A DNA stretch of 64,000 nucleotides from Mycobacterium kyogaense. GTDB taxonomy: Bacteria; Actinomycetota; Actinomycetes; Mycobacteriales; Mycobacteriaceae. Made by a program: the position numbers and the translations under genes. The stretch is taken from assembly GCF_003254575.1 (NCBI RefSeq), contig NZ_QJUA01000004.1:124001-188000 (forward strand), read 5' to 3'. The notes below the pieces were generated by a model that worked only from the letters and a program-made list of their open reading frames with translations, had not been told where the DNA came from and searched no databases. Positions 33,747 through 41,241 of the stretch are shown here, in pieces (within the stretch, counting starts at the first letter, position 1; each line of letters begins with the position of its first letter).

Positions 33747-35234
33747 TCAGGCGAAGGCGTAGTGACTGAGCGGGAAACTCTCGTTCTCGCGGTTGGTTTC
33801 GTTCGTCGACGCCGGCCGCACGAGAGTCTCCCCGCTGGGGCTGAAGTAGTACGATCGCGACCGCGCGCAGTCGCCCTGGCGGAACACGGTCTTGCCCAAC
33901 TTCGCCGACATCCGTTCCCGGAACTCCGTATTCGCTTGCTCGGTGACCTCGAAGACGCGTCCGCCGCGCCGCTGCAGTTCACCGAATAGCCGGTCCATGT
34001 GCCGCATCTGGTACTCCATCGTGTTGAAGTACGACAGACCGCTGGATGCATAGGGCCCGGCGAGCATGAAAAGGTTGGGGAACGCGGGCACCGTGACGCC
34101 CTGATACGACTGGAACCCGTTGTCGCGCCACCACTTACCCAGGTTGCGGGCGTCGCGGCCGATCAGTTCGATGGCCGGGATGTTGGCTTCCCAGATGTCG
34201 AATCCGGTGCACAGGACCAGCGTGTCGATCGGCGTCTTGGTGCCGTCGCAGGCGACGATGCCGTCGGAGACGACCCGTTCGATGCCGGCGGTCTGCAGGT
34301 GTACGTGCGGTTTGGCCAGCGTCTTGTAGTACGAGTTCGAATAGGTGGGCCGCTTGCATCCGAAGTCGTAGTCGGGGGTCAACTTCTTTCGAAGGCTCTT
34401 GTCGCGGATGGACATGAACCGATGCCACTGCGACAGATACGACGCGAAGACGTTGAGCTGCCGGAAGTACTTGTAGTTGATGACCGACAGGATCATCATC
34501 ACCTCGAGATTTGCATCCGTGGTGAAGCGGAACAGGCGCTGCAGCAACGGAACACGGGCAAACAGTCGACGAACGACCGGCGGGATCGCGAAATCCATCT
34601 TCGGCACGACGTGGATCGGGGTGCGCTGATAGACCGTGAGGTCGGCCGCGGTCTTGGACAGCTCGGGGATCAGCTGAACGGCCGTGGCGCCGGTACCGAT
34701 CAGACCGATGCGCTCGCCCGCCGGGTTGTAGTCGTCATCCCAGTCCATGCTGTGGAGGATCCGCCCGGCGAAGTCGTCGATGCCGGGGATGTCGGGATTG
34801 CGCGGCTGCGACAGGTAGCCGGTCGCGGTGACGAGAAAGCGTGAGGTCAACGTCTCACCGTCGGACAGGGTGACCTGCCAGAGCTCGTTCTCCTCGTCCC
34901 ATCGCGCACCGTCGACCGGCGCATTGAAGCGCATGTGCCGGCGCACGTCGTACTTGTCGGCGACGTGGTCCGCGTACTCCTTGAGCTCCGAACCCGGAGC
35001 GTAGAGCCGAGACCACCGGGGATTGGGCTCGAACCAGTAGGAATAGGTCGGCGACGGGATGTCGACGGCCAATCCGGGGTAGTGGTTGACGTGCCACGTC
35101 CCACCCAGATCGTCTTCACGATCCACGATCAGGAGATTGTCGTAACCCATCTTCTTGAGCTGGATCGCGGCACCCATTCCGCCGAAACCGGCGCCCACGA
35201 CGATCGCGTCGTACTGCGGCACATCCATGGACAT
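33747..35234 (-). CDS. Flavin-dependent monooxygenase, Baeyer-Villiger type (paralogue)
   Basis: This 495-residue paralogue of 27833-29317 shares long blocks such as DREDDLGGTWHVN, SYWFEPNP.WSRLYAPG and MRFN..VDGARWDEE. Motifs are the FAD loop GAGFGG near residue 14, FAGRILHSMDW (Baeyer-Villiger fingerprint) and a second Rossmann GTGATA. The ATG at 35234 is preceded by GAGGTAG; the open frame extends 18 codons upstream without a ribosome site. The substrate is unknown, and two diverged copies suggest related but distinct ketone substrates. Confidence 0.9.
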   Translation of the reverse strand: MSMDVPQYDAIVVGAGFGGMGAAIQLKKMGYDNLLIVDREDDLGGTWHVNHYPGLAVDIPSPTYSYWFEPNPRWSRLYAPGSELKEYADHVADKYDVRRHMRFNAPVDGARWDEENELWQVTLSDGETLTSRFLVTATGYLSQPRNPDIPGIDDFAGRILHSMDWDDDYNPAGERIGLIGTGATAVQLIPELSKTAADLTVYQRTPIHVVPKMDFAIPPVVRRLFARVPLLQRLFRFTTDANLEVMMILSVINYKYFRQLNVFASYLSQWHRFMSIRDKSLRKKLTPDYDFGCKRPTYSNSYYKTLAKPHVHLQTAGIERVVSDGIVACDGTKTPIDTLVLCTGFDIWEANIPAIELIGRDARNLGKWWRDNGFQSYQGVTVPAFPNLFMLAGPYASSGLSYFNTMEYQMRHMDRLFGELQRRGGRVFEVTEQANTEFRERMSAKLGKTVFRQGDCARSRSYYFSPSGETLVRPASTNETNRENESFPLSHYAFA

Positions 35235-35329
35235 CAACGCTACCTCACAGCAAATAGGTCTTCGGCGACTGCAGTTTAGGCCGCACACCGGCGGTGCGCT
35301 CCCCGTCCGGCCCCTCCGGCAGATCCTCG

Positions 35330-35376
35330 GACACCACGAAGCCCCGACCGTGAGGCCGGGGCTTCGGGCGGGTGTC
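35330..35376 (-). terminator. Strong hairpin terminator after the 35413-36618 gene
   Basis: The core stem CGAAGCCCCG/CGGGGCTTCG (35337-35346 with 35357-35366) has a 10-base loop. The outer arms GACACC (35330-35335) and GGTGTC (35371-35376) extend it with an internal bulge. It lies 37 bases beyond the stop of the minus-strand PE-PPE-like gene and upstream of the monooxygenase start. Confidence 0.7.
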
Positions 35377-35412
35377 TGAAAGCTTCAGGCAACCTCGAGT
35401 TCCGGGGAGGGC

Positions 35413-36618
35413 TTACTCCGAGGAGCTGGAGGAGTCAGACGACCCTGGTCCATCGGACGACGCGTCGTCCGAGGCAGCCTGCTGGCGGGCTGCCTTCCGT
35501 GCTTCACGCTTTGCGGCCGCCTCCGCCTTCGCCGTGGCCCTGGCCTCGGCGCGCGCCGCCTTGGCCTCGGCCCGCTGGGCCTTGGCCTCTGCCCGAGCCT
35601 CGGCCCGTGCGTCACGGCGAGACTGTGCCGTCACCTTCGGCTCCGGCTGGGCCTGTCCGGCAGAGGCTTCCTCACCCTTCGCGCTGCCAGCATCGGACGT
35701 CTCTGCGACTGCCGTGACCTCGGGTGCGGTGAGTGCGGCGACCTTGACCGTCGAGGCGACCGGATCGTTGCGGCTGTAGCCCTTGTCGATCTTTGCCTTG
35801 AGCTCGGCCTCCTTGGGCTTGAGCCACGGCATCAGCTGCACCAGCGGGAGCGTCGTGGTGGGCACCAGGTAGTGCTCGGTGACGCCGCCCTTGGCGTTGA
35901 CGGTCTCCGTGTAGTACTTGGTTCCCTTGAGCGCTTCCAGCTCCGCCATCGAGGTCGTGTACATGACGGGGACGTGCACGACGATCGAGCCGGCCATCGC
36001 GTTGGCCATCGCGAGGAAATTCCACGGGCGATCGGGCATGTCGGCCATGCCGTCGTACTCACCGGTGATCACGAGGACGTTGAACGGTGTGACGGGGGGA
36101 GGCTGGTAGGTGTAGTCGTACTTGGAGCTGTACTTGGCGTCCTTGATCAGCTGCTGGCGGCTGGAATCCTCGACGACGATGAACGTCACCTTCGAGGGAT
36201 CGGGCATCGTGCCCTCTTCCATCCACTGGCGCATCACCTCGTTGACCACGAGCGAGCCGGCCGACAGTCCGACGACGGTGACCTTGTCGCCGGGAGCCGA
36301 CAGATTGCCGACGGCGGTGTCGATTGCAGCGTCCAGATTCGGGATGCCGATGCGAATGGACGCACCGAGTGTCATGTCACCCTTGCCCGAGTACGGCCCC
36401 GCCTCGGCCGGCCACGTCACCGACGTTCGAACATCGTTTTTGAACGCGCCCTCGAGCAGCGGCTTCATCAACGTGTCGTCCATCGACTTGATCTTGATCC
36501 CGCCGATGATCACCGCGGTGCTCACCGCACTGGCTCCGGTGGCGGTGGTCAGCGCTATCGCGATGGAGGCAAAAGCGGTGCCACAGGCAACACCGGCTTT
36601 GCGAATGGTGTTCTTCAT
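35413..36618 (-). CDS. PE-PPE-like exported hydrolase with Ala/Arg/Lys/Glu-rich tail
   Basis: This 401-residue protein has a signal peptide (MKNTIRKAGVACGTAFASIA, ending near ASAVS) and a PE-PPE-type alpha/beta hydrolase domain with the elbow VVGLSAGSLVV (Ser119), the RPWNFLAMANAMAG block and TTTLPLVQLMPWL. Residues about 325-385 form a highly charged Ala/Arg/Lys/Glu segment (repeats of AEARA, AEAKA), probably a long helix or coiled coil, ending in a Ser-rich tail. The ATG at 36618 follows GGGGAGA. The gene faces an unusually AT-rich upstream region with palindromes that may regulate it. It has a strong terminator hairpin. Confidence 0.83.
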   Translation of the reverse strand: MKNTIRKAGVACGTAFASIAIALTTATGASAVSTAVIIGGIKIKSMDDTLMKPLLEGAFKNDVRTSVTWPAEAGPYSGKGDMTLGASIRIGIPNLDAAIDTAVGNLSAPGDKVTVVGLSAGSLVVNEVMRQWMEEGTMPDPSKVTFIVVEDSSRQQLIKDAKYSSKYDYTYQPPPVTPFNVLVITGEYDGMADMPDRPWNFLAMANAMAGSIVVHVPVMYTTSMAELEALKGTKYYTETVNAKGGVTEHYLVPTTTLPLVQLMPWLKPKEAELKAKIDKGYSRNDPVASTVKVAALTAPEVTAVAETSDAGSAKGEEASAGQAQPEPKVTAQSRRDARAEARAEAKAQRAEAKAARAEARATAKAEAAAKREARKAARQQAASDDASSDGPGSSDSSSSSE

Positions 36619-36777
36619 GACATCTCCCCGAATTGAAACGATTGTCGACTCGCCGTGATCGGCGCGACATGAGCATATTGCGCGTCCGTAAACCTCTTCG
36701 TAGCAAAAACAGCACATTTCCAAGAAACGCAATTCAAGCAAAGTGCAGTTGTATTGCTGTTACCAATCGTTTATTGG

Positions 36778-36797
36778 TTCTCTACAAAAGTAGAGAA
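36778..36797. promoter_or_regulatory. Perfect palindrome, candidate operator
   Basis: TTCTCTACAAAAGTAGAGAA has perfect 8-base arms around AAAA. It lies about 160 bases upstream of the minus-strand ATG at 36618. A near copy at 36935-36954 (17 of 20 bases) supports a repeated protein-binding site. Confidence 0.6.
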
Positions 36798-36910
36798 TTT
36801 GTACGATCGACGACAGGGAAAGGCGCCGGTTCGCACGACGGACTAGGCGTCTAAGGGTTAAGCTGGGCATAGCGACGGCATTTGTCTCAAGGTCCGGCGA
36901 TAGCGGCAAA

Positions 36911-36928
36911 AGTTACAAAAGTGTAACT
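36911..36928. promoter_or_regulatory. Perfect palindrome, candidate TetR-type operator
   Basis: AGTTACAAAAGTGTAACT has perfect 7-base arms (AGTTACA/TGTAACT) around AAAG, the size typical of operators for small dimeric repressors. The regulator is unknown and no regulator gene is adjacent. Confidence 0.5.
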
Positions 36929-36934
36929 CAATCG

Positions 36935-36954
36935 ATCTCTGTTTTTGTAGAGAA
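36935..36954. promoter_or_regulatory. Second, imperfect copy of the 36778 palindrome
   Basis: Read on the minus strand this is TTCTCTACAAAAACAGAGAT, identical to the 36778 palindrome at 17 of 20 positions, with one arm perfect. Confidence 0.5.
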
Positions 36955-37629
36955 TGGTTTCGAGACGTAGCTGACACCTGGGTGGCTAAAAAAAATTTTT
37001 GGTCTGTACCATCACCTCCAGCACACCTTTGCGGGCAGTTGGCCGGCTGGTGAACATTGCCTGGCTGCCTGGCCGCGCGTTCGGCACCATCAGGGCGAAC
37101 GCGAATCGCACAACTGACTTCTGAGTAAGAAACTCGACCCGAGGAGCAAACCCATGTGACAGGTCCTGCCAACCAGCAACGGATCGCGAGATTGCCGAGC
37201 GGTCCCGCGGCGGCCGGCTACTCCGACCGCAAGAGTCTTGTCTGCCGCTCAAATCCGCTGTACGACAGCACTTTTGAGCAAGCCAGCCGGGTTGGGAGCC
37301 GGGTACGGTCACGGGCTCCGCGCGGCGGCTACACCCGGCACGGTGACGACATCGGAATAGCCACGTTGGCGCAAAATGCAGCCAGCGGCCCGATTTCATT
37401 GGGGCTGAGTTTGCTGTGTAGCCACGCAAAAAGTCGTTGCATACGGTAACGTCCGCGGCGGTCGACGCGCCGGTACCTGTCAGCGCAGAAGCGCCGTCGT
37501 GGCCCTCAGGCAATGGCCACGAACCCCCGCGCTCCGGTCGCTCGACCACTCCGTTGTACCGCTCCACCCCCCAGCACTTGTCCCGTCATCTGGCGACCGC
37601 ATGGTCGTCTTCTCTGGAAGGAACGTGGC

Positions 37630-39027
37630 GTGAAACGAACGACCAAGGCAGTGATGACCGCAGCGGCGCTGCCGATCGCGGCGACGCTACCGCTGACGTT
37701 CGGCGGCGGGGCGATGCCCGCCGCGGCGGCAGCGGCGGCAGCCGAGTCGGTCGCGTCTTCGGTGATCCCGCCGGGACCCGCCACAGTCCTGCATCACGGG
37801 CCCACGCCCTGGGACATGGCCGACAATCTCGGCGGTGCCCTCTGCGAGGCGCCGAAGGTGTGCAAAGAGGTCCGTTACGACTGGATTCAGCCCTACGGCC
37901 CGATCGAAATCGGCGTGAAGGAGAACGTCGCGCGTCTGGACTGGGCGATCGACCACGTCGGAACCGACCCCAAGATCGTCTACGCCTTCAGCGGGGGAGC
38001 GCGCATCGCGTCGGTGTGGTTGCAGGATCACGCCAAGGACAAGGACGCGCCTGCGCCAGAGGATCTGTCGTTCGTGTTGCTCGGCAACGGCGGACGCAAG
38101 TACGGCGGGGTCAACGGCTGGTTCTGGGGTGATTTGTTGCGGACCCCGACCAACACGCAGTACGACGTCATCGACGTCGCCGGGGAATACGACCCGATCG
38201 CCGACTTCCCGACGAACCCGTTCAACCTGCTCGCAGTGGCCAACGGAGTCGCCGCGTTCGTCTACGTGCACCTGCGCTACGACCAGGTCGATCTCGACGA
38301 TCCCGACAACATCGTCTGGAAAGAGGGCAAGACGACCTACGTCTACGTGCCGACCGAGCATCTGCCGCTGCTCCAGGGCTTCTACGACATGGGGCTCGGC
38401 TCACTGGTTGCGGACATCGAGCCGAAGCTGCGGGCGATCGTCGACAAGGCCTACGACCGGACCTGGCTGGAGGGCAAGCCCACGCTGGGCGAAGTGGCGG
38501 CGGGTGCGACGGAAAAGGCCTCCCGGTCCGTCGCGACCGCCGAGGCTCGCCCACTGGTCCGCGCCGTCGACACCGAAAAGACAGACACCGGCAAGACTGA
38601 CACCGGCAAGGCAGACACCGAGAAATCAGACACCGACAAGACGGACACCGACAAGACAGCCACCGAGAAGCCGGTGACGGGTGATGAGGGGGCCGAGCAG
38701 CCCGAGACGGCGCCGGAGGTGACCCCCAACGACGAGGCGGAGGAGACCACCACCCCGGACACGTCACCGGCATCGGATTCGCCGACCCAGGCGTCTGACG
38801 CGGGTGGGGACACCGACAGTGCCGCCGCGCCGCGGGCCAAGCACCGCATGCCGCTGCGCGGCATCCTCAAGGCCGCCGCAGCCGAGAAGGCGGACAAGGC
38901 TGCCACGGCGGGCGCGTCTGACAAGGGCGAGACCGCCAAGACCGCCAAGGGCGAGACCGCCAAGACCGCCAAGGCGAGCGCGGCGGCCTCGGCGTCCACC
39001 GGGGGCGGCACCGACTCGGCGGACTGA
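37630..39027 (+). CDS. PE-PPE-like exported protein with DTxK-repeat tail
   Basis: This 465-residue protein has a signal peptide (MKRTTKAVMTAAALPIAATL, then an Ala run) and a PE-PPE-type domain. It shares with the protein at 31616-32833 the blocks NPFNLLAVANG, DPDNIVWKEGKTTYVYVPTEHLPLL and AYDRTWL. The nucleophile elbow reads YAFSGGAR (Ser121), with Ala in place of the first Gly of GxSxG. After about residue 310 comes a run of DTxK(T/A/S) repeats and then Ala/Lys/Thr-rich sequence to the end. The GTG start at 37630 follows GGAAGGAA; the frame upstream lacks a signal peptide. The SDR gene follows after 29 bases. Confidence 0.83.
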   Translation: MKRTTKAVMTAAALPIAATLPLTFGGGAMPAAAAAAAAESVASSVIPPGPATVLHHGPTPWDMADNLGGALCEAPKVCKEVRYDWIQPYGPIEIGVKENVARLDWAIDHVGTDPKIVYAFSGGARIASVWLQDHAKDKDAPAPEDLSFVLLGNGGRKYGGVNGWFWGDLLRTPTNTQYDVIDVAGEYDPIADFPTNPFNLLAVANGVAAFVYVHLRYDQVDLDDPDNIVWKEGKTTYVYVPTEHLPLLQGFYDMGLGSLVADIEPKLRAIVDKAYDRTWLEGKPTLGEVAAGATEKASRSVATAEARPLVRAVDTEKTDTGKTDTGKADTEKSDTDKTDTDKTATEKPVTGDEGAEQPETAPEVTPNDEAEETTTPDTSPASDSPTQASDAGGDTDSAAAPRAKHRMPLRGILKAAAAEKADKAATAGASDKGETAKTAKGETAKTAKASAAASASTGGGTDSAD

Positions 39028-39056
39028 CGCGGCGCCCTGGCCGTTATCCTTCGGGC

Positions 39057-39908
39057 GTGGCATCACACGGCACGGCGCTGACGGGCAAGGTCGCTTTCAT
39101 CACCGGCGGCGCTTCAGGAATCGGAGCCGCCCTGTCGGAAGCGCTGGCAGCCGCGGGTGCCGACGTGTGGATCGCGGACCGGCAGGTCGAGACCGCCGAG
39201 AACGTGGCCCAGCGTCTGCGCAGCACGGGCGCGAGCGCACACGCGGTGGCGCTCGACATCCGCGATGCCGCCGCGTTCGAGGCCGCCATCGCCGAGACCG
39301 TACGCACCAGTGGGCGCATCGACTTCTTGTTCAACAACGCCGGCATCGGAATCGGCGGCGAATTCGACGCACTCACGCTGGAGGACTGGACCGACATCAT
39401 CGATGTCAATCTGCGCGGCGTCGTGCACGGCGTGCAGGCCGCCTACCCGACGATGATCGCGCAGGGCAGCGGACACATCGTCAACACGGCGTCGATGGCG
39501 GGCCTGATCACCACGTCCGCCCAGGCGGGCTACGCGGCCACCAAGCACGCCGTCGTCGCACTGTCGAAGACGTTGCGGGTCGAAGCGGCCGCGCACGGCG
39601 TGCAGGTGTCGGTGCTGTGCCCCGGTGTGGTGCGCACGCCGATCCTGTCCGGCGGAGAGTACGGCCGCAATCGCACGCTGAGCCGGGAGAGCCTGATCAA
39701 GCTCGGTGAGACGCTTCGCCCCATCGAACCCGACCAGTTCGCCTCTGCGGCGTTACGCGGTGTGCTGCGCAACCAGGCCATCATCGTCGTACCGCGGTGG
39801 TGGAAAGCGCTGTGGTACCTGGAGCGTCTGTCGCCGACGCTGTCGATGAAGACGGCCGCAGTCGCCCTCAAGCGCACGCGCGACGTCGCCTCAGCCCCGC
39901 TGCAATAA
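39057..39908 (+). CDS. Short-chain dehydrogenase/reductase (SDR)
   Basis: This 283-residue classical SDR has the NAD(P) motif TGGASGIG (residues 16-23), NNAG, a catalytic Ser in NTASMAG and YAATK (Tyr and Lys). The residue after the second beta strand is Asp (IADRQ), which favours NAD(H) over NADP(H). The substrate is unknown. It starts with GTG 29 bases after the exported hydrolase gene and may be co-transcribed with it. Its 3' end overlaps the convergent alkB end by 18 bases. Confidence 0.9.
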   Translation: MASHGTALTGKVAFITGGASGIGAALSEALAAAGADVWIADRQVETAENVAQRLRSTGASAHAVALDIRDAAAFEAAIAETVRTSGRIDFLFNNAGIGIGGEFDALTLEDWTDIIDVNLRGVVHGVQAAYPTMIAQGSGHIVNTASMAGLITTSAQAGYAATKHAVVALSKTLRVEAAAHGVQVSVLCPGVVRTPILSGGEYGRNRTLSRESLIKLGETLRPIEPDQFASAALRGVLRNQAIIVVPRWWKALWYLERLSPTLSMKTAAVALKRTRDVASAPLQ

Positions 39909-41069
39909 CCGCTGCGCGTGACGTGGCCGCAGCGCGGCCAGTCGGAGGTCGCCCCGGTAGTGGTCTCGCACCCGGCGGTCCATGACCCACCGCCACAGCG
40001 GCGGGCACAGCGCCAGCACCACCATGGCCGCATAGCCCGCCGGCAGCTGAGGGGCCTCGTCGGCATGGCAGAGCGCCTGGTAGCGGCGATGCGGGTTGGC
40101 GTGGTGGTCGGAGTGCCGCTGCAGGTGGAAGAGGAACACGTTGGAGATCACCGAGTTGCTGTTCCAGCTGTGCGACGGGCGCACCGGTTCCCAGCAGCCG
40201 TCGGGGCGGCGCTGCCGGCGCAGGCCGTAATGCTCGAGATAGTTGATGGTCTCGAGCAGGAAGACGCCGAGCAGCGCCTGACCGATCAGCCACGGCACCA
40301 CCTGGACCCCGAAACCGGCGATCAGCGCGCCGAACAGCACGACGGTCATCACCCATGCGTTGAGTACGTCGTTGTGCAGCGTCCAGACCCGGCGCCCGTG
40401 GCGGCGCAACCGCCGGCTCTCCAGCGACCAGGCCGATCGCAGGCTGCCCAGGATCGAACGCCAGTAGAACGCATAGACGTTCTCGCCGAGGCGTGCGCTC
40501 GCCGGATCGTCGGGGGTCGCCACCCGCGCGTGGTGGCCCCGGTTGTGTTCGACGAAGAAGTGGCCGTAGCCGGTCTGCGCAAGCGCGACTTTGCTGAGCC
40601 AGCGTTCCGAGCGGGCGCGCTGGTGACCCAGTTCGTGGGCGGTATTGATCGCGACACCGCCGATCCCGCCGACGGTGAGCATCAGTCCCACCTTGTCCGG
40701 CGGCGTCATCGTCACGCCGCCACCACCGGCCCACAACCAGCACGCCAGCATCAGCGACAGGTATTGGGCGGGAAGGTAGAGGTAGGTGGCCCACCGGTAG
40801 TAGCGGTCCTGCTCCAGGTACGCCAGCACACTGTCCGGCGGGTTCTCCGAGTCCGGTCCGACCAGGTAGTCCATCGCGGGGATGATCACCAGCATCATCG
40901 CCGGACCCGACCACCAGAACAGTCCTGAGCCGGTCAGCAAAACGGCCGCCCACGAGGCGGGCACCAGAATCGGGATCACGATTCCGAGCAGCCAGACGTA
41001 GCGTTTGCGGTCGCGCCAGTCGCGCGGTGCTGCGGTGGATCGGGTGTGACCGGGCCGTTGGGTCGGCAT
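39891..41069 (-). CDS. alkB: AlkB-type alkane 1-monooxygenase
   Basis: This 392-residue membrane non-haem diiron hydroxylase introduces a terminal hydroxyl into alkanes or fatty-acid-type chains. All histidine boxes are present: HELGH (145-149), EHNRGHH (174-180), NYLEHYGL (276-283) and LQRHSDHHANPHRRY (316-330). Six or so hydrophobic segments fit the family. The ATG at 41069 was chosen because GGGGGAG lies ten bases upstream; ATG at 41090 and earlier in-frame starts are weaker. No rubredoxin gene lies beside it, so electrons must come from elsewhere in the genome. Confidence 0.92.
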   Translation of the reverse strand: MPTQRPGHTRSTAAPRDWRDRKRYVWLLGIVIPILVPASWAAVLLTGSGLFWWSGPAMMLVIIPAMDYLVGPDSENPPDSVLAYLEQDRYYRWATYLYLPAQYLSLMLACWLWAGGGGVTMTPPDKVGLMLTVGGIGGVAINTAHELGHQRARSERWLSKVALAQTGYGHFFVEHNRGHHARVATPDDPASARLGENVYAFYWRSILGSLRSAWSLESRRLRRHGRRVWTLHNDVLNAWVMTVVLFGALIAGFGVQVVPWLIGQALLGVFLLETINYLEHYGLRRQRRPDGCWEPVRPSHSWNSNSVISNVFLFHLQRHSDHHANPHRRYQALCHADEAPQLPAGYAAMVVLALCPPLWRWVMDRRVRDHYRGDLRLAALRPRHAQRLLQRG

Positions 41070-41241
41070 CGTGCGCTTGCTCCCCCTCATCGCCGTACTG
41101 TTAGCTGATCTTCGCATCCCCACGCGTCGATCGGGTAACGCCGTCATATCATTGTTGCTCGTCAGTGGGCAATCTCGGGAGCGAAGTGAGTCGTGTCAGA
41201 CTGCTCACCGACCCCTTTCGAGCAGTTGCTCGCTACCGAAT

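Larger units (their letters stand above)
36619..37629. other. One-kilobase AT-rich gene-free region between divergent exported-protein genes
   Basis: This stretch separates two divergently transcribed PE-PPE-like genes. Its first 400 bases are far richer in A/T than the rest of the window and include an A8T5 run at 36988-37000 and three palindromic motifs annotated separately. Small open frames exist on both strands (for example 37156-37449 plus, 36986-37567 minus), but they lack ribosome sites and recognisable domains, and I do not call them genes. The region probably holds both promoters and may include a decayed or transferred segment. Confidence 0.6.

Noticed and set aside
37000..37020. 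A8T5 followed by T-rich end as a rho-independent terminator
   Set aside because: There is no GC-rich stem before the T run; treated only as a composition anomaly.
37186..37275. tRNA-like stretch (GCCGAGCGGTC followed later by CTCAAATCC)
   Set aside because: Fragments resemble D and T loops, but no acceptor stem or anticodon arm can be folded; chance similarity is likelier.
37156..37449. 97-codon plus-strand open frame in the AT-rich gap
   Set aside because: No ribosome site or family resemblance; starts within non-coding-looking sequence.
36986..37567. 193-codon minus-strand open frame in the AT-rich gap
   Set aside because: No ribosome site, no signal peptide, mixed composition and no recognisable family.
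38570..38680. Short regularly spaced DNA repeats resembling a CRISPR array
   Set aside because: They are in-frame DTxK codon repeats inside an exported-protein gene, with units far too short and no spacers.
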